NCBI GenBank assembly: GCA_903868545.1
Contig: CAIPVR010000115.1
Location: 1-36,763 of the forward strand
Direction of reading: 5' to 3'
DNA: 36,763 nt
Source of the DNA: an uncultured Actinomycetes bacterium
Lineage (GTDB): Bacteria > Actinomycetota > Acidimicrobiia > Acidimicrobiales > Microtrichaceae
The translations under genes and the position numbers were made by a program. Below, piece by piece: positions 16,772-25,090 of this stretch; the stretch's first letter is position 1, and each line of letters starts with the position of its first letter. The notes under the pieces were generated by a model. That model was given only the letters and a program-made list of their open reading frames with translations, made no database searches and was not told where the DNA came from.

Positions 16772-17995
16772 TCAGAAGTTCTTGGGGAGGCCCAGCCCGC
16801 GGCGGGCGATGATGTTCTTCTGGATCTCCGAGGAACCGCCGCCGATCGTGTCGATCACGGTGTAGCGGTAGGTCGACTCGGCCCGGCCCTCCATGGGGGC
16901 GTCCTCGGTGCCCACCCGCAGCTGGGCGCCGGCACCGCCGATGTCCATGGAGGCGTTCGCCAGACGCTTGGAGAACTCCGTGGCGAAGAGCTTGTACTCC
17001 GAGGCCACCACGGTGGGCGGCTGGAACGGCTCGCCGGCCTTCGCCTTGTGCTCCACCTTCACGGCCTCGGTCACGAACTTCAGGCCCATGACGCGGGCCA
17101 CCTCGGCCTCGGTGTGCAGGTTCGCCATCTTCGATCGCACGACCGGGTCGTCCTTCACCGGTTCGCCGTCGCGCTCGGCGGTGCGGACCCAGTCGGTGAG
17201 CACGTCGAGGCGCTGCTTGATCGGGCTGTACGTGAACATGGTGAAGCGCTCGAGGTCGAGCGCCTGGGAGATGTAGACGAAGCCCTTGTTCACCTCCCCG
17301 ACCACGTACTCGTCGGGGACGAACACGTTGTCGATGAACACCTCGTTGGTGCGCTCGTCGTTGCCGATCGTCCAGAGGCCGTTGATCGTGATGCCCTCCT
17401 GGTCGAGCGGGACCAGCATGAGGGTGATGCCCATGTGCTTGTTGTCGGGATCGGTGCGGGTGCCGAGCCAGTACCACTCCGCGAAGTGCGCCGAGGTGGT
17501 CCAGGTCTTCTGGCCGTTGAGCAGCCAGCCGGTGCGGCCGTCGGAGGTGGTGTGGCGCTCCGCCTTGAGGCGCATCGACGCGGCGTCGGAGCCGGCGTTG
17601 GGCTCGGAGTAGCCGACGGCGAACTCGACGTCGTTCTCGAGGATCTTCGGCAGGAACTCCTCCTTGAGGAAGTCCGAGCCGTGGGCGATCAGCGTCTTGC
17701 CGATGATGCCCACGCCCTTGCCGATCTGCGGGCCGCCGCGGCCGGCGAGCTGCTCGTTGAGGATGTACTCGTACACGCCCTCGCCGTCCTGGCCGCCGTA
17801 CTCCTCGGGCCAGGTGATGCCGAGCCAGCCCTTGTGGCCGAGCTCCTTCATGAACGCCCGCCGCTTCGGGGTGTCGACGATCTGGGCCATGTTCTCCCGG
17901 GTGACGTCGAAGATCTCCGGGTCGTCGTGGTCGTCGAGGAAGGCCTCCACCTCCTTGGCGAACGCCTGCTGCTCCGGGGAGAACTCGAAGTCCAT
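16772..17995 (-). CDS. Acyl-CoA dehydrogenase family protein
   Basis: MDFEFSPEQQAFAKEVEAFLDDH...FAVGYSEPNAGSDAASMRLKAE...DTIGGGSSEIQKNIIARRGLGLPKNF. Confidence 0.94.
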   Translation of the reverse strand: MDFEFSPEQQAFAKEVEAFLDDHDDPEIFDVTRENMAQIVDTPKRRAFMKELGHKGWLGITWPEEYGGQDGEGVYEYILNEQLAGRGGPQIGKGVGIIGKTLIAHGSDFLKEEFLPKILENDVEFAVGYSEPNAGSDAASMRLKAERHTTSDGRTGWLLNGQKTWTTSAHFAEWYWLGTRTDPDNKHMGITLMLVPLDQEGITINGLWTIGNDERTNEVFIDNVFVPDEYVVGEVNKGFVYISQALDLERFTMFTYSPIKQRLDVLTDWVRTAERDGEPVKDDPVVRSKMANLHTEAEVARVMGLKFVTEAVKVEHKAKAGEPFQPPTVVASEYKLFATEFSKRLANASMDIGGAGAQLRVGTEDAPMEGRAESTYRYTVIDTIGGGSSEIQKNIIARRGLGLPKNF

Positions 17996-18012
17996 GGTGG
18001 CTCCCGACTCGA

Positions 18013-18033
18013 AATCTGACGGACCGTCAGATT
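18013..18033. promoter_or_regulatory. Candidate operator AATCTGACGGACCGTCAGATT upstream of acyl-CoA dehydrogenase
   Basis: Perfect 21-bp palindrome (10-bp arms, 1-nt centre), overlapping -10-like TAGAAT (minus strand 18036..18031). Confidence 0.8.
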
Positions 18034-18068
18034 CTAGACGCCGGGGGCCCTCCGGCGCCCAGCCGCCC

Positions 18069-18773
18069 TCATCCGGGCGGCTTGCGGCCGGTCACCCCCG
18101 AGTAGAGCAGCCGGGCGAGCGCCCGGCGGATCTCCCGGGTGGTGGTGCCGTAGCGCTCGATGCCGTAGTGGTGGCCCGACACCTGCGCCAGCATCGCCAC
18201 GAGCACCGACGCCGAGGCGAACGGGTCCAGGTCGGCCGGCACACGCCCGGCGGCCTTCTGGTCCTCGATCACGTCAGCGATCGCCTCGGTGAACGAGTTG
18301 AGCAGGCGGACCCGGATCTCGCGGAACCGGTGGTCGCCCTCGGTGGCGGCGAGATCGATCACGGCGAGCAGGGCCCGGTGCTCGTCCCAGAAGTCGAGGA
18401 ACGCGGAGGCGATCCGCTCGCAGGTGTCGTAGGCCGCCCGACCCGCCCACGGCCCCTCCTTCACCGGCGAGATCAGCCGCGCCCGGCCCTCCCCCACCAG
18501 CTCGTCGGCCAGCGCCTGCAGCGCCGACTCGGCATCGGGGAAGTACTGGTAGAAGGTCGCCGGCGAGGTACCCGCGGCGCGGGCGATGTCGACCACCTTC
18601 AGGTCGCGGTACGAGGTGGTGCCGAGCAGCTCGCGGGTCTGGTCGAGCAGGCGGGCCCGGGTGGCGAGGCCACGGCGGCCCGGCACGCGGCCGTCCACGG
18701 CCCGCAGGTCGGCGGGGTCGGCAGGAGGGTCCGTGGCGGCCCTGCCGGGGGCGGGATCGGCGGCTCGCGGCAT
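18069..18773 (-). CDS. TetR/AcrR family transcriptional regulator
   Basis: TRARLLDQTRELLGTTSYRDLKVVDIARAAGTSPATFYQYFPDAESALQALADELV. Confidence 0.9.
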   Translation of the reverse strand: MPRAADPAPGRAATDPPADPADLRAVDGRVPGRRGLATRARLLDQTRELLGTTSYRDLKVVDIARAAGTSPATFYQYFPDAESALQALADELVGEGRARLISPVKEGPWAGRAAYDTCERIASAFLDFWDEHRALLAVIDLAATEGDHRFREIRVRLLNSFTEAIADVIEDQKAAGRVPADLDPFASASVLVAMLAQVSGHHYGIERYGTTTREIRRALARLLYSGVTGRKPPG

Positions 18774-18820
18774 GGGCGCCGAGGCTAACCGCCCGTCCGT
18801 CCGGCGGGCCGATCGACCCG

Positions 18821-18910
18821 GGCGGTCCGGTCAGGCCGGGCGGTCCGGTCAGGCCGGGCGGTCCGGTGAGGCCGGGCGGTCCGGTCAGGCCGGGCGGTCC
18901 GGTCAGGCCA
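18821..18910. repeat. 18-bp tandem repeat (GGCGGTCCGGTCAGGCCG), 5 copies
   Basis: Copies start at 18821, 18839, 18857, 18875, 18893; unit contains the stop codon (TCA on +) of the gene ending at 18903. Confidence 0.95.
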
Positions 18911-19697
18911 GGCGGCCCGCCGCCCAGTAGAGGAACCAGACGAACAGCGCGATGCCCGCGACGAACGCGAACATCGCCATCAACGCACCGACCACCAGGG
19001 TGAGCACCACCAGCCCCAGCACCGCGAGGCTCGAGCGGCGGGTGCCCCGCCGGTCGGCGAGGTCGCGCTCGATGAGGCGGACGTTGCGGTTGTTGGCCTT
19101 GTACGCCAGGTCGAACACGGCGCCGCCGAACGGGACGAGACCCACCAACCCCTCGAGACCCACGTTGAGCAGCATGCGCAGCGTGGTCGGCAGCGACACG
19201 CCGGCGCCCACCCCGGCGAACACCACCACCATCGACAGCACCACCCCGGCCGCGTCGCCGATGCCGGGCACGAAGGTCAGGATGCCGTCGAGACCCACCC
19301 GGCGGCCGTTGGTGGCGGGCACGGGGATCGAGTCGTCGAGCACCCAGGCCAGCCGCTTCACCCACTGGGGCAGTGGGCGTTCGTTGGGTTTGGGGCCGCG
19401 GCGGTGGGCGTCGCGTATGTCGCGCAGGGCCTGGGCGGCCTCGGCCTTCGCAGCCGCCATCGGCGGGAGCGACGGCACCGGCGACGCACCGGGCGACCGC
19501 ACCGGCGTCCCCGACGGCGGCGCCCAGTTGGGGGGTGGCCCGTCGGGTGCGGCCGCATCCGGGGGCGTGGACAGCTGATCCGACGGAGCGGCCGGGAGGG
19601 CCGGTGCCGCACCGGACGGCGTGCCGCTCCCACGCGGCCGCCAGTTGGGCGGCACCTCGTGGCCCTCGATCGGGCCCAGGTCGCGGACGTCGGACAT
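18903..19697 (-). CDS. DUF4112-like membrane protein
   Basis: LAWVLDDSIPVPATNGRRVGLDGILTFVPGIGDAAGVVLSMVVV...GLVPFGGAVFDLAYKANNRNVRLIER typical of DUF4112. Confidence 0.8.
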   Translation of the reverse strand: MSDVRDLGPIEGHEVPPNWRPRGSGTPSGAAPALPAAPSDQLSTPPDAAAPDGPPPNWAPPSGTPVRSPGASPVPSLPPMAAAKAEAAQALRDIRDAHRRGPKPNERPLPQWVKRLAWVLDDSIPVPATNGRRVGLDGILTFVPGIGDAAGVVLSMVVVFAGVGAGVSLPTTLRMLLNVGLEGLVGLVPFGGAVFDLAYKANNRNVRLIERDLADRRGTRRSSLAVLGLVVLTLVVGALMAMFAFVAGIALFVWFLYWAAGRLA

Positions 19698-19742
19698 CCG
19701 CACCATCCTGCCCGCTGCCCACCCCCTGTGGACGTCGCTCAC

Positions 19743-19802
19743 CCCCAGCTCTGTGTCGCGGACAGGCACTCATGGGTGTCGAATCGCGACACAGAGCTGG
19801 GG
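19743..19802. repeat. 60-nt palindromic intergenic element, copy B
   Basis: CCCCAGCTCTGTGTCGCG-24 nt-CGCGACACAGAGCTGGGG, perfect 18-bp arms; loop contains GCACTCAT as in copy A. Confidence 0.9.
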
Positions 19803-19828
19803 AGGGGCGGGGCGGGAGGGGGGCGTCC

Positions 19829-20689
19829 TCAGCGGATGAAGCGCTCCCCGTAGGACGCGATGAGTTCCTCGGCACGATCCACGTCGGGAGCGTTCAGCCC
19901 TGCGGCCATCCACGCCGAGGTGAGGATCGTGGTGACCCCCGCCGCCTCCAGCTCCTCCACGAGGTCGCTACTCGGCGCGGCCAGGGGCGAGGCGATGATC
20001 TCGAACGGACGGTCCGCCGTGCCCGCGTCCTCCCGGGCCTGCTGCAACGTGGCGCAGTGGGCGAGGAGCTCCGCGGGCGGGTAGTGCACGCCGAGCCAGC
20101 CGTCGCCGAGACGGGCGGCCCGGCGGAACGCCACGTCGGAGTGGCCGCCCACGTAGATCGGCACCGGGGCGGGCGGCGCCGGACGCATCTCCACCGGGTC
20201 GAAGTCGTAGAACTCGCCGTGGTGCTCCACCATGCCGCCGGCCCAGAGCGCCCGGCACACCTCCACCATCTCGTCCATCCGCTTGCCGCGGCGACGGAAC
20301 GGCTGCTCCAGCAGACCGAACTCCTCCTCCATCCACCCGGCGCCGATGCCGAGGCCGACCCGGCCACCGGACAGGTAGGCGGCCGTCCCGACCGCCTTGG
20401 CCACCACGAACGGGTTGCGCAGCGGCAGCACGTAGACGTTGGTGATGAACCGCAGCGACGTGGTCACCGACGACATCGCACCGATGGCCACCCACGGGTC
20501 CGGCCAGTCCTCGTCGGGGCTGAACAGCGGCGTGCCGTCCGGGGTGTAGGGGTACTTCGAGGACAGGTAGCTCGGGTAGACGACGTGGTCCGACACGGCG
20601 ACCGAGTCGAACCCGGCGGCCTCGCAGGCCCGCGCCAGGCGCGGCCAGTCGAGCGGCCGGGCCCCGATCATGGCCTGGCCGAACTTCAT
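19829..20689 (-). CDS. LLM-class (F420-dependent-like) oxidoreductase
   Basis: MKFGQAMIGARPLDWPRLARACEAAGFDSVAVSDHVV...LGIGAGWMEEEFGLLEQPFRRRGKRMDEM...IYVGGHSDVAFRRAARLGDGWLG. Confidence 0.92.
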   Translation of the reverse strand: MKFGQAMIGARPLDWPRLARACEAAGFDSVAVSDHVVYPSYLSSKYPYTPDGTPLFSPDEDWPDPWVAIGAMSSVTTSLRFITNVYVLPLRNPFVVAKAVGTAAYLSGGRVGLGIGAGWMEEEFGLLEQPFRRRGKRMDEMVEVCRALWAGGMVEHHGEFYDFDPVEMRPAPPAPVPIYVGGHSDVAFRRAARLGDGWLGVHYPPAELLAHCATLQQAREDAGTADRPFEIIASPLAAPSSDLVEELEAAGVTTILTSAWMAAGLNAPDVDRAEELIASYGERFIR

Positions 20690-21951
20690 GCCCCCGTCCC
20701 GTCGGCTGCCGCGCCGAGCGCACCGGCGGCCCGCAGCGCAGCCACCTTGTCGGCGTCGTAGCCGAGCACGTCGGAGAGGATCTCGTCGGTGTGCTGGCCC
20801 GCCGTGGGCGCCGGCGTGGGGTCGGGCACCGAGCCGTCCACGAACTTCACCGGGTGGGGGATCATGTCGGCGCCGTGCGTCTCGTGGTCCATGAACCCGA
20901 GCCGGTCCTGGAACTGCGGGTCGTCCGCCAGCGTCTTCGGGGTGTTGACCGGGGCGATCGTGGTGTTCACCTTCCCTGACCACTCCACCCACTCGGCGGT
21001 GGTGCGGGTGCGGAAGATCTCGACGAGCTCGCGGCGCATCTCGGTGTTGCCGCGGGCGTGGTCGCCGTACTTGGAGCCGGGCCACTTCTCGAACATGTCC
21101 ATGCGGCCCACGCCCTCACAGAAGTTCCTCCAGAACTCCTGCTCGGACGCCATGAAGAGCACGTGGCCGTCGGCGGACTCGTACACCTGGTAGCGGACAC
21201 CGCCCTGCATTCCGGCGGTGCCGGGGGCCCGGCGCTCGTAGTCGTCGGCCTTGTTGCCGGTGACCTCGCTCTCGGGTCGCTCGTAGGCCTTCCAGGTCTC
21301 CGAGCGGAGCCAGTCCATGGCGGCCGACGCGTCGGACTGGGCGATCTCGAGGAAGCTGCCCCGGCCGGTCTCCCGGGCCCGGAACACCCCGGCGAGCACC
21401 CCGAAGGCGCCGAACAGCGGACCGGCGTGGATCCCCACCGACGCGTGCTCGGGGATGTACGGGAAGCCCTCCTCGTCGTGGGCCACGTTCACGAGGCCCG
21501 CCCACATGTCGTAGGCGATGCCGTGACTGGGGAGGTTGGCGTAGGGCCCGGTCATGCCGTAGCCGGAGATGGTGCAGAACACGATCCGGGGGTTGATCTC
21601 CACCAGGTCCTCGAAGCCGAGGCCGCGGCGGGCGAGCGCGCCGGGCCGCATCGCCTCGATCACCGCGTCGGCGTCACGGACGAGGTCCCGGAAGATCTCC
21701 TGGGCCTCCTCGGTGCGCAGGTCGAGGGTGATCGACCGCTTGCCGCGGTGGATGTGCCAGTGGAGCAACGACGAGCCCTCGATGATCGGCCACGTCATCT
21801 GGCGGATGTAGTCACCCGACGGCGGCTCCACCTTGATGACGTCCGCGCCCATGTCGGCCAGGTGGGTGCCCACGGCTCCGGGACCCAGGAGCGACACCTC
21901 GATGACGCGCAGGCCGGCGAGCGGCGCCCCCGGCGTGGATGGATCGGTCAT
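20686..21951 (-). CDS. CaiB/BaiF family CoA-transferase
   Basis: LAGLRVIEVSLLGPGAVGTHLADMGADVIKVEPPSGDYIRQM...; ATGA overlap with downstream LLM gene. Confidence 0.94.
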   Translation of the reverse strand: MTDPSTPGAPLAGLRVIEVSLLGPGAVGTHLADMGADVIKVEPPSGDYIRQMTWPIIEGSSLLHWHIHRGKRSITLDLRTEEAQEIFRDLVRDADAVIEAMRPGALARRGLGFEDLVEINPRIVFCTISGYGMTGPYANLPSHGIAYDMWAGLVNVAHDEEGFPYIPEHASVGIHAGPLFGAFGVLAGVFRARETGRGSFLEIAQSDASAAMDWLRSETWKAYERPESEVTGNKADDYERRAPGTAGMQGGVRYQVYESADGHVLFMASEQEFWRNFCEGVGRMDMFEKWPGSKYGDHARGNTEMRRELVEIFRTRTTAEWVEWSGKVNTTIAPVNTPKTLADDPQFQDRLGFMDHETHGADMIPHPVKFVDGSVPDPTPAPTAGQHTDEILSDVLGYDADKVAALRAAGALGAAADGTGA

Positions 21952-21994
21952 CGGCCCTCCCGGACGCGAGTCGGCCCCCGGTGACGGGGCGCAC

Positions 21995-22015
21995 TATCTG
22001 ACGGGTCGTCAGATA
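21995..22015. promoter_or_regulatory. Candidate operator TATCTGACG-GGT-CGTCAGATA upstream of CaiB/LLM operon
   Basis: 9-bp perfect arms; overlaps -10-like TAGTAT (minus strand 22018..22013), the same geometry as the site at 18013. Confidence 0.8.
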
Positions 22016-22050
22016 CTACGCACCGTTCCCGGGGGCCTCCACGCCGGTCA

Positions 22051-22083
22051 GCAGGGCCCCGGGAGGGAGGAGCGGGGCCCTGC
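22051..22083. terminator. Candidate terminator hairpin downstream of Thr-rich lipoprotein gene
   Basis: GCAGGGCCCCG-11 nt-CGGGGCCCTGC, perfect 11-bp arms; no U-tract. Confidence 0.5.
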
Positions 22084-22106
22084 GTCGGCGGCGTGCGCCG
22101 CTCCGC

Positions 22107-23366
22107 TCAGCGGATCTGGTGGGACGCGGGGTCCACGATCATGGCGCTCGGGTCCACGACCTCGAAGCTGGTCAGGTTGAACCGCCGCAGCCCGGAGAGG
22201 TCGAGGTCGTTCCACCGGTCGTCCGGCTCGCCGACGATCGTGGCGCCGTTGTGGCCGGTGTCGGTGAGGACGGCGCCGTGCTGCTGGAGCGCCCGGGCCA
22301 CCACGAGCGCCTGGGGGCCGAGTCCGGAGAGGTCGGCGTCCGCCCGCAGCCGGAACCACGTGCCCATCGGCGCGTTCGCCGGGTTGGGGTCGCGGCCGTC
22401 GGTCCGCATCGCGGGCCACACCGGCGGCGCCGAGGAGATGGTGGGCAGCGACATGTGCAGGACGTGGTCGATGTCGCCGGCGGCCACCTCGTCGTAGCGC
22501 ACCAGGCCGTGGAGCATCGAGGTGCCGGCGGCCATCGTGGTACCGAGGCGACGGGGCTGGTTGGTGGCGAGGTCGAGGCGCACCAGCGTCTCCGCCGTCC
22601 AGGTGCCACCCCAGTTGTACTGGGAGTAGGGCGGCGAGGTGAACCAGGCCTCGTAGGACGAACAGGTCGCCGAGTCCACGACGAGGAGGTGCCGGTCCCA
22701 TGCGAGGCCCGGCGCACCCTCCACCAGTGGGTTGGCCGGCATCGGCACGGCCACGTTGTCGGACAGGTAGCCGTAGGTACCGAGCAGGAAGCCGGCCCGC
22801 GGGGCGGTGCGGGAGTCCACCACGTTCACCGGGTACCCACCCCGCGACCCCATCCAGATGCCGGAGGAGAAGCCCGGGTTGAGGGTCATGGCGGCGCCGC
22901 CGGCGGCGGCGATGGTGCTGGCCGAGTTCGGCTTCACCGGGAGCGAGGCGACGCTGGCGTGGAACACGTTGTCACGGGGGAACAACGGGCACCCGGCCAC
23001 CCGGGCCCGCTCGCCGGGGGTGATGAAGCTCCCGGCGGGCGGCGTGTCGCCCTGCACGGCGGTCGGGGGCTGGCTCGGCGGAGCGGCCACCGGCGCCGTG
23101 GTCGTGGTGGGTGGCACCGTGGTCGTCGTCGTCGACGTGGTCGTGGTGGTGATGGTCGTGGTGGTGGTCGTGGTCCGCCACGGGAACCACGACCGTCGGG
23201 CCGCGGCCACCTCGATGCCCAGCTCACTGCTGCTCTGGGTGGAGGTGTCGGTGCTCGACGGCGTGCACGCGGCGGGAACCGCCACGGCGGTGGCCACCGC
23301 ACCTGCCAGCAACCAGCGGGCAGGACGGCGACGCGGTGAACGAGGAACTGCGGTGTTCCGAGACAT
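22107..23366 (-). CDS. Secreted lipoprotein with Thr-rich linker, unknown function
   Basis: MSRNTAVPRSPRRRPARWLLAGAVATAVAVPAACTPSSTDT... lipobox AAC; TTTTTTTITTTTTSTTTTTVPPTTTT linker; about 290-aa C-terminal domain. Confidence 0.75.
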   Translation of the reverse strand: MSRNTAVPRSPRRRPARWLLAGAVATAVAVPAACTPSSTDTSTQSSSELGIEVAAARRSWFPWRTTTTTTTITTTTTSTTTTTVPPTTTTAPVAAPPSQPPTAVQGDTPPAGSFITPGERARVAGCPLFPRDNVFHASVASLPVKPNSASTIAAAGGAAMTLNPGFSSGIWMGSRGGYPVNVVDSRTAPRAGFLLGTYGYLSDNVAVPMPANPLVEGAPGLAWDRHLLVVDSATCSSYEAWFTSPPYSQYNWGGTWTAETLVRLDLATNQPRRLGTTMAAGTSMLHGLVRYDEVAAGDIDHVLHMSLPTISSAPPVWPAMRTDGRDPNPANAPMGTWFRLRADADLSGLGPQALVVARALQQHGAVLTDTGHNGATIVGEPDDRWNDLDLSGLRRFNLTSFEVVDPSAMIVDPASHQIR

Positions 23367-23518
23367 GCGATCAACCCCAGCGTCTGTTGGTCGGGACCTT
23401 GCTGGTCCGACGTGGACGCTCGTGGTATCGACGCGGTCCCGCGGGGCCTTGAGCGAACGTCGACCCCCGTCGGCACACCGCCCCACGGCGGGCGACGACG
23501 ACCGTGGCCGGGCGCGGA

Positions 23519-23550
23519 ACGGGGCCCGGACCGGCCGGCCCGGGCCCCGT
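23519..23550. terminator. Candidate terminator hairpin downstream of multicopper oxidase
   Basis: ACGGGGCCCGG-10 nt-CCGGGCCCCGT; no U-tract. Confidence 0.5.
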
Positions 23551-23588
23551 CGTACGGAGTGTCGGTGGGCGGCGGCGCCGCCCCGGGA

Positions 23589-25049
23589 TCAGCTGACGGT
23601 GATCGCGGTGACCATGCCGATCATCGCGTCGGCGGACTCGACGTGGTTGAGGATGTGGCAGTGCCACACCCAGACGCCGGGCTTGTTGGCCTGGAACAGC
23701 ACCGTGTAGCGCTCGCCCGGGGCGATCGTGACCGTGTCGGCCCAGTACGGCTCGTCCAGCGGGATCCCGTCACGGGCGATCACCAGCTGCGGGAACTGGT
23801 GCAGGTGCATCGGGTGGGCCATCAGACCCTCCGAGTAGTAGTTGAAGATCGCCCAATCGCCGACCTTCATCGAGTACGGCTCGGTGGCCGGGAAGCCCTT
23901 GCCGTTCAGCGACAGGCCGATCACCCCGGCGTCGTTGAGCACCATGTTCTTCTCCAATGCCGGCTTCACGTCGGCCGGCACGGTCAGGCCACCGATGGTG
24001 CGGCCCTTCGGGATCATCCAGTCCTGCCGGCCGCCACCGCCCGCGGGCGAGAAGATCATCGAACCCCACAGGCCGTTGGGGATGCCCTCCTGGGCGATGA
24101 TGTGCGGGTGGTACATCGCCACGGCGGGTTCGGTGACCGTGTACTCGTAGGTGTAGGTCTGGCCCGGCTTGATCGGCGGCTGCGTGAGCGGAGACACACC
24201 GTCCTGGTCGTTCGGGAGCACCATCCCGTGCATGTGCAGGTCGGTGTAGACGGGCAGCTTGTTGGTGAGGTTGATGCGGATCCTGTCGCCCACCTCGCCG
24301 CGGATGGTCGGGCCGGGCACGGTGCCGTTGTAGGTCCACGCCTTCACCGTCTCGCCCGGCGTGATCTCCCAGTCGGTGATCTCGGCGGTGATGTCGAACT
24401 GCTTGGTGCCGTTGGGCAGGACCGTGGGCGCCAGGTCCTGGCCACCGAGACCCTTCGTGTTCAGCTTGCCGGAGGTCACCTGGTCCACGAACGGCTGGAA
24501 CGACTTGATCATCTTCTGCGAGTTCTGCTCCGACTCGCTCGGCGTGGCCCCGGCATGACTGCCGGAGTCGGCCTTGGCCGTGGTGGAGGAGGCCTCGCCG
24601 CCGGCCGCCGCGGCCGACCCGCCGCCGGCGGCGGCACCCACGGTGAGGTCGGCCTCCATGCCGGCCGCCTGATGACCGGCGATCGAGCAGAAGACCTTGT
24701 ACGTGCCGGGCTTCAGGTCGGCGAGCGAGAGTTCCTCGGAACCGCCCGGCTGGATGTCCTTGGTGCCGCCGTCGCCCTCGATCCGGAGGTTGTGCACCTG
24801 GGTGCCGGCGTTGCTGACGTTCAGGGAGGAGCCCGCCGGCACGTTCAGGTTGCCGTTGATCTGGAACTCCGACAGGGAGATCTCGCTCGGACCGCCGCCC
24901 GATCCACCGCCACCGCCGTCGTCCTTGACGACGAACCCGATGGCGAAGATCACCAGGGCGACGGCGACGCCGCCGCCGATGATGGTGAGCAACGTGGAGT
25001 AGGGGTTCTCGCCCTTGCCTCGCTCGGGGGCCTCCGGGGCCTCGCTCAT
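23589..25049 (-). CDS. Membrane-anchored fusion: N-terminal cupredoxin plus two-domain multicopper oxidase
   Basis: N-terminal TM (LLTIIGGGVAVALVIFAIGFVV); cupredoxin VHNLRIEG...FCSIAGHQAAGM; MCO motifs DLHMHGM, MYHPHI, HPMHLHQF, WHCHILNHVES. SD AAAGGGGAGAAC before ATG. Confidence 0.9.
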   Translation of the reverse strand: MSEAPEAPERGKGENPYSTLLTIIGGGVAVALVIFAIGFVVKDDGGGGGSGGGPSEISLSEFQINGNLNVPAGSSLNVSNAGTQVHNLRIEGDGGTKDIQPGGSEELSLADLKPGTYKVFCSIAGHQAAGMEADLTVGAAAGGGSAAAAGGEASSTTAKADSGSHAGATPSESEQNSQKMIKSFQPFVDQVTSGKLNTKGLGGQDLAPTVLPNGTKQFDITAEITDWEITPGETVKAWTYNGTVPGPTIRGEVGDRIRINLTNKLPVYTDLHMHGMVLPNDQDGVSPLTQPPIKPGQTYTYEYTVTEPAVAMYHPHIIAQEGIPNGLWGSMIFSPAGGGGRQDWMIPKGRTIGGLTVPADVKPALEKNMVLNDAGVIGLSLNGKGFPATEPYSMKVGDWAIFNYYSEGLMAHPMHLHQFPQLVIARDGIPLDEPYWADTVTIAPGERYTVLFQANKPGVWVWHCHILNHVESADAMIGMVTAITVS

Positions 25050-25090
25050 GTTCTCCCCTTTCTGATGGCCGTTCAGGCGGAGAGTCTGCA

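Noticed and set aside
18274-19875. Collagen-like (GPPGLT)n ORF on the minus strand
   Set aside because: It is a different frame through the TetR gene, the 18-bp intergenic repeat and the DUF4112-like gene; the Gly-X-Y pattern is simply the 18-bp repeat read in frame.
23109-23181. GTGGTCGTGGTGG-rich tract as a regulatory repeat
   Set aside because: It is the coding sequence of the Thr-rich linker in the 22107 lipoprotein.
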